Shown: one piece after another, positions 50,938 to 59,834 of the stretch
How the letters are laid out: every line of letters starts with the position of its first letter
How positions within the stretch are numbered: position 1 is the stretch's first letter
DNA from: Gracilibacillus salinarum
Lineage (GTDB): Bacteria; Bacillota; Bacilli; Bacillales; Amphibacillaceae
NCBI RefSeq assembly: GCF_022919575.1
Contig: NZ_CP095071.1
Coordinates: 4,412,001-4,476,000 of the forward strand
Length of the DNA: 64,000 nt
Reading direction: 5' to 3'
Made by a program: the position numbers and the translations under genes
The notes under the pieces: model-generated
The model's database searches: none
Told to the model about the DNA's origin: nothing
The model's input: only the letters and a program-made list of their open reading frames with translations

Positions 50938-52329
50938 ATGAATGTAAAAAGCAAAGCATGGATGTTGTTACTAGGTTTGGTATGTATCGCTATCTTGATG
51001 ACTGCTTGTAATACGGGGGAGGATGAGCCGGCTGCAAGCTCTGATGATGCGAGTAATGAAGATACAAATTCTGAAACAAATGATTCAGATGAGCCAGTTA
51101 AAATTATGTTTCACACGCATGGTAATGAAGCTTCCTACAATTGGTCAGAAACGATTCCGGCATTTGAAGAAGCCCACCCTAATATTGATGTGGAACTAGT
51201 CATTCTTAGTGAGAAAGGTGACACGAATGAAGCACTGCAGAAGCTGGATCTTGCAGCGTCCTCTGGTGAGCAGCTTGATGTGTTAATGTTTAGTGATCCA
51301 GCATCATATGCACAACGAGTAGATTTAGGTATGGTAGCACCAATTGATGAATTTATTGAAGAAGAAGGATTTGAAGTGAGTGAAGAGTATAAGGTAAACA
51401 CCAAGCTAGGTGACAGCTATTACGCATTACCTGGAAAGTTTAACCCATGGTATGTACTGGTAAACAAAGACCATTTAGAAGAAGCTGGTCTTGAAATGCC
51501 AACTGACTGGACTTGGGATGAATTTGCCGAATATGCAAAACAGCTAACGACTGATGACCATTATGGTACGTACTTCCATGGCCCGCAAAATGGTGGCTGG
51601 ATGGAATATATGAAACTAGCCTTAGCAAGTAAAGCTGAAAATACGGAATTTTTACGAGCGGATGGCAGCTCGAACTTTACTGACCCTATGTTAAAAAAAT
51701 CATTAGAGCTTCGCTGGCAAATGGAGAAAGAAGATAAGTCCGCAACACCTTATACCGATATTATGTCACAGCAGCTGCATTATCGTGATCAGTTCTTTAA
51801 TCAAGATGCCAGCCTCGTCACAATTGGAAGCTGGATGAATACGGAACTTGGTGGTACGGATCAATTCCCGTTAAACTTTAATGTAGGTGTTGCGCCATAC
51901 CCTAAAAATGATGAGGGGGATGAAGGTGGTTATACACCGGTAACAACGGATTATATGGCGGTAGCATCCAGCTCTGAACACAAAGAGGCAGCGTATGAAT
52001 TCATTCGCTGGTACACGACAGAAGGTCAAATTGTTCAAGGTAAAAATATTCCTTCATGGAATGGTGTAGGTGATGACGAATTAGAAAGTATTGTGACGAC
52101 AATTCTTGAGGATACAAATAATCCAGAAAAAGTAGACAAAGAAGGACTAATTTCCGTTTTAAAAAATTCAAAAGCATCCGAAATTATTCCTCCTGCACCA
52201 TATCAGGCTGAGATCTATGAAATGGTAAATGAAGAATACGAAAAATTGATTTATGAAGAGCAAGATATTGATGCCACGATAGAAGCGATGGATCAACGGG
52301 CTAACGAGATTATCGAAAATAATCAATAA
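50938..52329 (+). CDS. Carbohydrate ABC transporter solute-binding lipoprotein, galactan locus
   Basis: This is a 463-residue family-1 solute-binding protein. Signal peptide MNVKSKAWMLLLGLVCIAIL is followed by lipobox LMTAC (Cys24) and a long acidic Asp/Glu/Ser linker. The mature domain shows PVKIMFHTHGNEASYNW, QLDVLMFSDPASYAQRVDLGMVAPIDEFI and YEFIRWYTTEGQIVQG. ACAGGGGG lies upstream of the ATG. Its 107-base separation from the permeases and the operator-like palindrome there suggest an extra promoter giving higher expression. It probably delivers galactan oligosaccharides to the permease pair. Confidence 0.92.
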   Translation: MNVKSKAWMLLLGLVCIAILMTACNTGEDEPAASSDDASNEDTNSETNDSDEPVKIMFHTHGNEASYNWSETIPAFEEAHPNIDVELVILSEKGDTNEALQKLDLAASSGEQLDVLMFSDPASYAQRVDLGMVAPIDEFIEEEGFEVSEEYKVNTKLGDSYYALPGKFNPWYVLVNKDHLEEAGLEMPTDWTWDEFAEYAKQLTTDDHYGTYFHGPQNGGWMEYMKLALASKAENTEFLRADGSSNFTDPMLKKSLELRWQMEKEDKSATPYTDIMSQQLHYRDQFFNQDASLVTIGSWMNTELGGTDQFPLNFNVGVAPYPKNDEGDEGGYTPVTTDYMAVASSSEHKEAAYEFIRWYTTEGQIVQGKNIPSWNGVGDDELESIVTTILEDTNNPEKVDKEGLISVLKNSKASEIIPPAPYQAEIYEMVNEEYEKLIYEEQDIDATIEAMDQRANEIIENNQ

Positions 52330-52345
52330 TACTTGAAGCATTATT

Positions 52346-52361
52346 AATAAAACGATTACAA
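52346..52361 (+). promoter_or_regulatory. Weak cre-like site before the two-component genes
   Basis: AATAAAACGATTACAA matches about 14 of 16 cre positions, lacking the leading TG. It is a low-confidence candidate. Confidence 0.25.
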
Positions 52362-52421
52362 TTAAGTAAGGGACGTTAATCCGTTGTCCCCAACCATTCT
52401 TTTTACGTTAGGAGGATGTAA

Positions 52422-54248
52422 ATGAGGGCATTGTTACGGAGATTAACGTCTCCTTCTTTTCGTTCTAAAGTATTCCTTGCTTCCTTTATCTGTATCGGTA
52501 TTCCTGTCATACTGTCCTTATCTATTTATAGTTACTTAACGAGAGATGCGGTGGAAGAGCAAGCCATGCAAAACGCGACGAAGGCATTGGATTTAACAGA
52601 AGAAAATGTTTCTCATATCTTAGATGATATGTTGAACGTTTCCAACTTTGTTCAGATCGATTCCGAATTAAACACAATTCTAAAAAACAAATCCAATATG
52701 TCCTTATCTGCTTTGGAAAATCAGGATTACACGGGCTTTTTAGAAGATCGTCAAATCCAAAAAACGATCGAAGATATTACACTGCTTGGCGAAAAGTCAT
52801 TCGTAACGATTTTGCTGGAAAACGGTAAATATTATACTAATTATACGACTGCACAATTTGATCCATATTCTTTGTATGATGAAGAATGGCTTAACAAATT
52901 AGAGAAGGTAAACGGCTATGAAACATACTGGTCCGGAGTAGAGCCAACGATGCTGCAATACGAAAAAATCCAGAATCCTTATCAGCTTTCAGTCGGAAAA
53001 ACGTTAAGAAGTAACAATAAAGAAATTTATGGCTATGTAATCGTAACCCTTTTAGAAACAAAAGTGAGAACCGTATTGATGAATAAGAATGAATCAGAAG
53101 AATTAATGTTAATGGACGGCAATAATACGATTCTATCCCATCAAGATCCACAACAAATTAATAATAAAGCAGCATTCGTTGCACAATTGAATCCTCGTCA
53201 GTCCTCACAAATAGTAGAATTGCAAGGTCAGAAATATGTCATAACACAAAAGGAATTAACCTTTAATGATTGGAAGCTGGTTTCGAAGGTTCCTTATAAA
53301 CAAGCGACGTCTAATATTAATTCTATTTTTTCAAAAGTATTCATTTTGTTAGCGGTTTCTTTTGCCGTGTTCTTTGTGATACTGGCTTATCTAATGAGGC
53401 GTATTACGAAGCCGCTTCGTTACCTTGAACGTGTAGTACGAAAAGTTCAGGGGGGAGATTTGTCTGTTCGTTCTCAAGTAGAGAGTAAAGACGAAATCGG
53501 AGAGTTTTCTCAGTCATTAAATAATATGTTGGATCGCGTTAATATGATGATTACAGAAGTCAGCCATACCCATAAAAGAAAAAGAAAAGCTGAATTAGCG
53601 ATGTTACAGGCGCAAATCAATCCGCATTTCTTATTTAATGTTTTAAATTCGATTCGTATGAAAGTATTCCGGTTTGGCGATAAGGAAAGTGCTGGTATGA
53701 TTCAATCATTATCTAAACTTTTGCGATGGACGATTGATAATCAGGATGATCAGATATGCTTCCGTGATGAACTAGGTTTAATTCGGGACTATGTCAAACT
53801 GATGAATATGCGCCAAAAAAATAAAGTTACATTACTTATAGAATGTACGGACCAAACGAACGACCAAATGGTTCCGCGTTTTTTGTTACAACCGTTAATC
53901 GAAAATGCCATTATTCATGGTTTGAATCAAGGAGAAGGCGAAATTCGTATTGAAGCTGATGTAAATGACTATCAGTTTACTATATTGATTAGTGATAATG
54001 GTGCCGGAATGAGTGAGTCTGCATTAGCGCGTGTGAATAATACATTTGGAAATGCAACGAATAAGACACGAGCGGCAAGCCATTCTGGATTCTCCAGTAT
54101 CGGTATGACAAATGTATATGAGCGATTGCAGCTTTCGTATCGCAAAAAGCCTGAAATGCTAGTGAAAAGCAAAGAATATGTAGGAACTACCATTGAAATC
54201 ATTATTCCGTTAGGTGGTGAAGAGGATGTACAAGGTAATGTTAGTTGA
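52422..54248 (+). CDS. YesM-type sensor histidine kinase
   Basis: This is a 608-residue membrane kinase. The first helix (about 18-38, VFLASFICIGIPVILSLSIYSYL) and second (about 301-323, ILLAVSFAVFFVILAYLM) enclose an extracellular Cache-like sensor of about 260 residues. A HAMP domain follows (RRITKPLRYLERVVRKVQGGDLSVRS), then the His_kinase box with phospho-accepting His402 in QINPHFLFNVLNSIRM, then the HATPase_c domain with LLQPLIENAIIHG and ISDNGAGM. It would sense an extracellular sugar or sugar-bound binding protein and phosphorylate the AraC-type regulator whose start overlaps its end by 23 bases. AGGAGG precedes the ATG. Confidence 0.94.
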   Translation: MRALLRRLTSPSFRSKVFLASFICIGIPVILSLSIYSYLTRDAVEEQAMQNATKALDLTEENVSHILDDMLNVSNFVQIDSELNTILKNKSNMSLSALENQDYTGFLEDRQIQKTIEDITLLGEKSFVTILLENGKYYTNYTTAQFDPYSLYDEEWLNKLEKVNGYETYWSGVEPTMLQYEKIQNPYQLSVGKTLRSNNKEIYGYVIVTLLETKVRTVLMNKNESEELMLMDGNNTILSHQDPQQINNKAAFVAQLNPRQSSQIVELQGQKYVITQKELTFNDWKLVSKVPYKQATSNINSIFSKVFILLAVSFAVFFVILAYLMRRITKPLRYLERVVRKVQGGDLSVRSQVESKDEIGEFSQSLNNMLDRVNMMITEVSHTHKRKRKAELAMLQAQINPHFLFNVLNSIRMKVFRFGDKESAGMIQSLSKLLRWTIDNQDDQICFRDELGLIRDYVKLMNMRQKNKVTLLIECTDQTNDQMVPRFLLQPLIENAIIHGLNQGEGEIRIEADVNDYQFTILISDNGAGMSESALARVNNTFGNATNKTRAASHSGFSSIGMTNVYERLQLSYRKKPEMLVKSKEYVGTTIEIIIPLGGEEDVQGNVS

Positions 54249-55836
54249 TGATGATTACCCAACGATTGAATTTTTATCCGAAACAATTGATTGGGAAGCA
54301 CTCGGAATGGAATTACTAAGCACACATGAGAATGGTCTTCAAGCCTATGAATCTGCCAAAGAAGAGATGCCAGATATATTAGTTACTGATATTGGAATGC
54401 CAAAGATGGACGGCATCGAATTGACGAAAAAGTTGAAACAAATGAAAGATAACTTACAAGTTGCTATCATTTCCTGTCATAACGAATTTTCGTATGCTCA
54501 GCAAGCATTAAAATTAGATGTACAAGATTATATATTAAAAGAATCGCTTAACCCCGATGATTTGGTAGACATTTTATTACAATGTAAACAACAATTAGAT
54601 CGTGATATTACGAAGTTAGTAGAAGTAAAACAGTTACAGCATAAAGTGAAAATGAATTCGGACATCGAAAATCAAAAGCTGCTACGACAATTAATTCAGG
54701 GATCTTCTAAACGGTTTTTAGAAGTTTTACACAAACAGACCGCTTATATCCCAGTTCAATTTTCGATCATGAATTTCTACAAAGTAAAAGAAAATTATAT
54801 ATCAGAAGATACTTTGCAATTCGCGATTTTAAATGTGTTACAGGAAATGACAGAACAGCAGCAAAGTCAGGAGATGGTTTGTGTCCATTATGAGGGTAAC
54901 AAAGGTTTTGTTTTTTATCCCTATCAAGTCACCATTAAGCACGACAGTTATGGTGAACTACGGAATTTGTTGAAATCATTACAAGAAGCGTTAAAACAAT
55001 TCTTGGAAATAGATCTTACCTTTTTAATAGGTCGTGAAGCAGGAGCGGAGACGCTGAGACCAGAAATATTATCCTTATTGCGCAATGAAACACAATTGTT
55101 CTATGCCACATCAAGCGCCATTTTAACCATTGATGAGCAGATGGAAAGGAAGGCTTTCAACCAGGAAATGTTCTCTTATTATCAAGAGGTTACTTCTCAA
55201 TTGAAGCAAGCTTTGTTTGAAAGAAGCCTGACTGATTTTTCTCGCTATTTGGAGAAATGGATCCAGTTTTGTATGGAGAAGCAATTTCATCCTAAAGTAG
55301 TAAAGGAATGGTTCTTACGCATGGTGCTGGATGTCAATATGCGATTACGAACGATGCCTTATTTACCTTCCAATTATCATGTGGAAACCTTACAGGAGGA
55401 GGTGTTTGTCCTTCATTCCATCTATGAATTACAAGAGTGGCTGCAAGACTATGCCAAGAAATGCCTGGATGAAACCGCGCAGCAATTGAAGAATAATTAT
55501 CATAAAGATGTGCTGGAAGCTTGCTATTATGTGTCTCATCATTTGCACAAAAAGCTTTCATTGGATGAAGTGGCAGAACATCTTTATTTAAATTCAAGCT
55601 ATTTCAGCAGGTTATTCAAGAAAGAAATGCAAGTAACTTTTGTTGAATATGTCAAACAGCGCAAGGTAGAGCGGGCAAAAGAGTTGTTAGAAGTAACGGA
55701 TGATTCCGTCGGTAATATTTGTGATCAGTTGGGTTATGACAATCAGAGCTATTTTATAAAAGTCTTTAAGAAGCTGGTAGGCTGTACGCCACTGGAATTC
55801 AGAGGAAATAAATGGAATGGGGTAAATGCTAAATGA
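54226..55836 (+). CDS. YesN-type response regulator (receiver plus AraC HTH)
   Basis: This is a 536-residue response regulator. The receiver (1-120) has Asp9/Asp10 in MLVDDDYP, phospho-acceptor Asp55 in ILVTDIGMPKMDG and Lys in YILKES. A long middle region of unknown fold is followed by a C-terminal AraC domain (about 430-530) with LSLDEVAEHLYLNSSYFSRLFKKEMQVTFVEYVKQRKVERAKELLE and GYDNQSYFIKVFKKLVGCTPLEFR. The start is at ATG 54226 inside the kinase gene. It probably activates the importer operon and the surface-enzyme genes. Its stop overlaps the next start (ATGA), so the heparinase-like gene is in the same transcript. Confidence 0.93.
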   Translation: MYKVMLVDDDYPTIEFLSETIDWEALGMELLSTHENGLQAYESAKEEMPDILVTDIGMPKMDGIELTKKLKQMKDNLQVAIISCHNEFSYAQQALKLDVQDYILKESLNPDDLVDILLQCKQQLDRDITKLVEVKQLQHKVKMNSDIENQKLLRQLIQGSSKRFLEVLHKQTAYIPVQFSIMNFYKVKENYISEDTLQFAILNVLQEMTEQQQSQEMVCVHYEGNKGFVFYPYQVTIKHDSYGELRNLLKSLQEALKQFLEIDLTFLIGREAGAETLRPEILSLLRNETQLFYATSSAILTIDEQMERKAFNQEMFSYYQEVTSQLKQALFERSLTDFSRYLEKWIQFCMEKQFHPKVVKEWFLRMVLDVNMRLRTMPYLPSNYHVETLQEEVFVLHSIYELQEWLQDYAKKCLDETAQQLKNNYHKDVLEACYYVSHHLHKKLSLDEVAEHLYLNSSYFSRLFKKEMQVTFVEYVKQRKVERAKELLEVTDDSVGNICDQLGYDNQSYFIKVFKKLVGCTPLEFRGNKWNGVNAK

Positions 55837-57533
55837 GCTGGCGAAAGCAAGTACTCAAAAAGCTGCGAGCAGACGCTGTAAGGTTCGAACAGGAAAAAGT
55901 AACGGAGATTGATTTTCGAACATACCGGGAGTTTATGACGACTGGAGAACGTGAAGCATATGAAAAGCAATATTTCTACCGAAGAAAACGGGCTACAACG
56001 TTTGGTTTAATGCTGTATGAATTTCCGGATGACAAGCATGTCGCATCGTTATTGGAAAATGAAATTTGGCAAATTTGCAATGAATTTACCTGGTGTTTGC
56101 CAGCTCATATGGATCAAAACAGGGAAGAACAAAACTATCAAAAGTATCAGCAAATGAAGCATCTAGCATACACCGTTGACCTTTTTGCAGCTGAAACAGC
56201 CTTTATGCTAGCAGAAATGATAACCATGTTCAAAGGAAAGCTTGATCCTTTTATTGAAGAGAAAGTGGCGATTGAGGTGGATAGAAGAGTATTCACTCCA
56301 TTCAAGCAAGAAACGTTTCATTGGGAAAGGGCTACCCACAATTGGGCTAGTGTATGTGGAGGATCAATTGGTGCCGCAGCTATTTATTTAATAGAAAATA
56401 AAGAAGAAAGGCGTACCATCCTTACTCGTGTCAACCAAACAATGAATAGTTATCTGTCCGGATTTTATCAGGATGGGGGATGTACAGAAGGTTATTTATA
56501 CTGGCAGTACGGCTTTGGATTTTTTTGCTATTATGCCGATTTGTTAAAAAAGGCTGAACAGATCAACTTGTTTCTTGATCCGAAGGTTAAACAGATAGCG
56601 TTATTTCAAGAGAAAATCTTTTTATCAGGGAATCATATCGTTAATTTCTCTGATGCTCCTGCTCAAGCAGCACCACAGATTGGCTTTACTCATTATCTCC
56701 ATCAGCAATTTCTTGAGGTTCATCTGCCTGACGAGGATTTGGCTCAGACTAATATTGTGGATCATTGTGGCAGATGGGCACCGGCAATTCGGGAATTGCA
56801 ATGGTACGATGCCAGCCTTAAAGGGAGTGATTGGCCAGAACAAAACTATTACTTAAAGGAGTCCGCAATCTTTCTATCTCGTAATAAGAAGAGCTGTTTC
56901 GCTGTAAAAGCAGGACATAATCAGGAACCTCATAATCATAATGATGTCGGCCAATTGATTCTTTATGGTAAAAATCAATTATTTCTACGAGATTTAGGTG
57001 CTGGCCAATATAACAAAGATTATTTTAATCACAATCGTTATCAATTTATTTGTAATAGTGCAGAGGGGCATTCGGTTCCTGTGATCGACGGGATTTATCA
57101 GCAGGAAGGAGAGGAGTATCGAGGGGAATTCTTAAAGGTGGAACAAGCCGATGCAACTGATCGTGTGCTTATCGAATTAAGTCAAGCGTATCCTAATGAT
57201 ATGCGACTGTTACGAGAATTGAACTGGATGCATACGGAGCAGTCCGAACTTCAGTTCATCGATACTTATCAGTTTACTGATTCACCTGAATCGTTGGTAG
57301 AATCTTTCATTCTGGCTGATTTACCTTACAAATGGTATGAGGATAAATGTATATTAGTAGGTGATGAGGTAAGCATGGAAATCCATTATGATTCAGATTT
57401 TTGGCAGCCTGCAATGGAACGGAAATATTTTATCAATCATAGTGGAGAGAAAGAATGGTTTATTCATATGTTATTAACTTGTAAATCAATACAGCCAGTA
57501 ATAGAGGCTGAATTCAGATTCAAACTTATTTAA
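55833..57533 (+). CDS. Heparinase II/III-family protein (putative uronate lyase, intracellular)
   Basis: This protein has 566 residues. The N-terminal half is an alpha-toroid-like helical region (WERATHNWASVCGGSIGAAAIYL, GGCTEGYLYWQYGFGFFCYYADLL). The C-terminal half is a beta-sandwich with the heparinase II/III motif EPHNHNDVGQLILYGKNQLFLRDLGAGQYNKDYF, carrying His residues at the metal/catalytic site. No signal peptide is present, so it acts on imported oligosaccharides. Family members cleave uronic-acid-containing glycans by beta-elimination. Arabinogalactan carries glucuronate caps, sometimes rhamnosylated, which makes a uronate lyase role plausible here but unproven. The start overlaps the stop of the YesN gene; the DUF2264 gene follows 11 bases later. 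Confidence 0.85.
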   Translation: MSWRKQVLKKLRADAVRFEQEKVTEIDFRTYREFMTTGEREAYEKQYFYRRKRATTFGLMLYEFPDDKHVASLLENEIWQICNEFTWCLPAHMDQNREEQNYQKYQQMKHLAYTVDLFAAETAFMLAEMITMFKGKLDPFIEEKVAIEVDRRVFTPFKQETFHWERATHNWASVCGGSIGAAAIYLIENKEERRTILTRVNQTMNSYLSGFYQDGGCTEGYLYWQYGFGFFCYYADLLKKAEQINLFLDPKVKQIALFQEKIFLSGNHIVNFSDAPAQAAPQIGFTHYLHQQFLEVHLPDEDLAQTNIVDHCGRWAPAIRELQWYDASLKGSDWPEQNYYLKESAIFLSRNKKSCFAVKAGHNQEPHNHNDVGQLILYGKNQLFLRDLGAGQYNKDYFNHNRYQFICNSAEGHSVPVIDGIYQQEGEEYRGEFLKVEQADATDRVLIELSQAYPNDMRLLRELNWMHTEQSELQFIDTYQFTDSPESLVESFILADLPYKWYEDKCILVGDEVSMEIHYDSDFWQPAMERKYFINHSGEKEWFIHMLLTCKSIQPVIEAEFRFKLI

Positions 57534-57544
57534 GGAGGGAGAAC

Positions 57545-59350
57545 ATGGATGTATTGCATCATCATTCATTACATACAAAAGAGGATATTGCCAAGTTAGC
57601 AGAATCAATGTGGCAGCCGTTAGATCCTTATTATGATCCATATCACTCAAGGATTCGAGTAGGGCAGACGGCAGCAGCATATCCAGAGCATGTCGCTGGT
57701 TTAGAATGTTTTTCTCGTGTGTTGTGGGGAGCGGCTCCACTATTAAAGGCAAAAGGAGAAGCAGCTTTATGGCCGAAACATTTAGAAGGAATAATTAATG
57801 GCACTGATCCTAGTTGTGATGGCTATTGGGGGGATATTGCCGATTATGATCAACGAATTGTGGAAATGGCAGCATTCGGATATGCGCTATGTCTGGCACC
57901 GGCATATGTCTGGGAGCCGCTTACAAGTTCACAGCAAGAAAATCTTGTTCAATGGTTGCGTCAAGTGAATCAGCACAAAGCGCATGATTGTAATTGGCTG
58001 TTTTTTGCCGTTATCGTGAATATCGGTTTAAAAAAAGTGGGAGCAGCATATAGCCAGGAAACGATCGATCAACATTTGGACAGAATTGATGATTTTTATA
58101 TTGGCGATGGCTGGTATCAGGATGGAGAAGTCGCTCACGTCGATTACTATACACCATTCGCGATTCACTATTATGGATTGTTCTATGCCAAAATCATGGA
58201 AAAGGATGACCCTGAACGTTCACAGAAATATAAACAACGAGCGGAACGATTTGCAGAAGATTTCATTCACTGGTTCTCTGCTGATGGGCGTGCACTGCCT
58301 TATGGGCGAAGTTTAACTTACCGTTTTGCACAAGCATCCTTTTGGAGTGCATATGCTTTCGCAGGATTATCCAATGTACCATCTGGTGTTGTTAAAGGGA
58401 TTATTTTTAATCATTTGCGCTATTGGAGCAAACAGGATATCTTTCTGCCAGATGGAACGTTGTCCATTGGATACCAATATCCTAATGTACATATGGCTGA
58501 AAATTATAATGCGCCAGGTTCACCGTATTGGGGGTTTAAAATTTTTTTGATTTTGGCGTTAGCAGATGATCACCCATTTTGGGAAGCGGAAGAAAAAGCA
58601 TTATCTTTATCTGATGAACAGGTTATCCAGGCCAATGCCAGTATGGTGCTTGTCCGTGATGGAGCTGCAGATCATGTTGCCGCATTTACAACAGGATATC
58701 AGCATACGAATGGACACACGCACACATCAGCCAAATACGAGAAGTTTGTTTATTCTAATTACTTCGGTTTTAGTGTACCACGAGCCAATTTCGGACTCGA
58801 TCAAGGTGCTTTTGACAGCATGCTTGCAGTAAGTGAGCAGGATAACCAGTATCGTGTGAAGCAAAAAATCGTGGAGAAACGAATCGAGCAGGATCATATA
58901 TTTATCAAATGGAATCCTTGGCATGATGTTACGATCAAAACATGGCTGATACCCGGATTACCATGGCATGTGAGGATTCATCAAATTGAAACAGCAAGAC
59001 CTTTAGATATCGCGGATGGTGGATTCTCGTTAGGGTTATCTGATCAAGATGTGGAGAATAAATGTGAGTATGGATCCGCAGAAACTGGCAATGGAAAAGT
59101 ATCTGCACTTTCATTAGATAAACAAGGAATAGCGAAATGTTATTTTCCTAATGCCAATACAAATATAATGGAGAAACGAACCGTGCTTCCAACGATTGAA
59201 GCGTCGATAGAAGCAGGGAACCATTTATTCGTTCATGCCTTCTATGGTTCTCCTGCTTCTGAAGAGCAGTCTTCACCACCATCGCTGGAAAATAATATAG
59301 TATCTATCGGTCAACAAACAATAGCATTAGCGGATTTAGTTGGGAAATAA
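57545..59350 (+). CDS. DUF2264 domain protein
   Basis: This is a 601-residue cytoplasmic protein of the DUF2264 family. It has an alpha/alpha-barrel-like N-terminal part (about 20-370; GYWGDIADYDQRIVEMAAFGYALCLAP, HDCNWLFFAVIVNIGLKKVG, YIGDGWYQDGEVAHVDYYTPFAIHYYGLFYAK, LPYGRSLTYRFAQASFWSAYAFAG) and a C-terminal beta domain. Similar toroid-plus-sandwich layouts are found in uronyl hydrolases and polysaccharide lyases, but no activity is assigned here. GGAGGGAG precedes the ATG. Being last in the YesMN operon beside a heparinase-like enzyme, it probably acts on the same acidic oligosaccharide. Subfamily and substrate are unknown. Confidence 0.85.
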   Translation: MDVLHHHSLHTKEDIAKLAESMWQPLDPYYDPYHSRIRVGQTAAAYPEHVAGLECFSRVLWGAAPLLKAKGEAALWPKHLEGIINGTDPSCDGYWGDIADYDQRIVEMAAFGYALCLAPAYVWEPLTSSQQENLVQWLRQVNQHKAHDCNWLFFAVIVNIGLKKVGAAYSQETIDQHLDRIDDFYIGDGWYQDGEVAHVDYYTPFAIHYYGLFYAKIMEKDDPERSQKYKQRAERFAEDFIHWFSADGRALPYGRSLTYRFAQASFWSAYAFAGLSNVPSGVVKGIIFNHLRYWSKQDIFLPDGTLSIGYQYPNVHMAENYNAPGSPYWGFKIFLILALADDHPFWEAEEKALSLSDEQVIQANASMVLVRDGAADHVAAFTTGYQHTNGHTHTSAKYEKFVYSNYFGFSVPRANFGLDQGAFDSMLAVSEQDNQYRVKQKIVEKRIEQDHIFIKWNPWHDVTIKTWLIPGLPWHVRIHQIETARPLDIADGGFSLGLSDQDVENKCEYGSAETGNGKVSALSLDKQGIAKCYFPNANTNIMEKRTVLPTIEASIEAGNHLFVHAFYGSPASEEQSSPPSLENNIVSIGQQTIALADLVGK

Positions 59351-59360
59351 TAAAAGCTGC

Positions 59361-59388
59361 CTGCAGGAAGATGTATTCCTGCAGGCTA
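59361..59388 (+). terminator. Hairpin after the DUF2264 gene
   Basis: GCCTGCAGGAA and TTCCTGCAGGC form a perfect 11-pair stem with a GATGTA loop. No T-run follows, so termination may be partial. Confidence 0.6.
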
Positions 59389-59487
59389 TGTTAAGGTAGA
59401 AGCAAGAGGTGACAGGTTGAAATATTGAAGCTGGAATAGCACTGATAAAAGTAAATCAATCAACTATTTTAACCAAAGGAGGCTTTT

Positions 59488-59679
59488 ATGCGAAATCATG
59501 ATGATCATCAGCAGAATAAGCCGTTTAATGATGTAATAGATCATATGCAGCAAACAGAAGGAGCTCCTGTTAATAGAGGAGGGCGATTACCGAAACCGAT
59601 TAAAATAATTGGTTATCTCTTATTTGGTGGGTTTTTTGCCCTTTTCCTGCTGGGAATGATCTTAGGATTTTTTCTATAA
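59488..59679 (+). CDS. Small single-pass membrane protein, unknown function
   Basis: This is a 63-residue protein with a hydrophilic, His/Asn-rich N-terminus (RNHDDHQQNKPFND), a basic stretch GGRLPKPIKIIG and one C-terminal helix (about 42-62, YLLFGGFFALFLLGMILGFF). AAAGGAGG is optimally spaced before the ATG, which together with the composition supports a real gene. I do not recognise a characterised family. The orientation is probably N-terminus in the cytoplasm by the positive-inside rule. It stands alone between the galactan locus and repeat copy 5. Confidence 0.7.
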   Translation: MRNHDDHQQNKPFNDVIDHMQQTEGAPVNRGGRLPKPIKIIGYLLFGGFFALFLLGMILGFFL

Positions 59680-59689
59680 GATTAAGAAA

Positions 59690-59834
59690 GCAATTATTTC
59701 ATTCTTTTTGCTTAAGATTGAGGAAATAATAGTGTAGGTTCTGATAATATGGGTTATGTCAGCCATTGCTAGCCGAGCATTCGTATTGAGATATTTAATG
59801 TGCTAGGATACCGCTTCGGCCAACCACTCCGCGT
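59690..59834. repeat. Repeat family R, copy 5, left part (split by IS3-type element)
   Basis: The left inverted repeat TTCTGATAATATGGGTTATG (59739 on) is followed by GTGCTAGGATACCGCTTCGGCCAACCAC. The copy is interrupted after CGT at 59832-59834 and continues at 61526. Confidence 0.75.
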
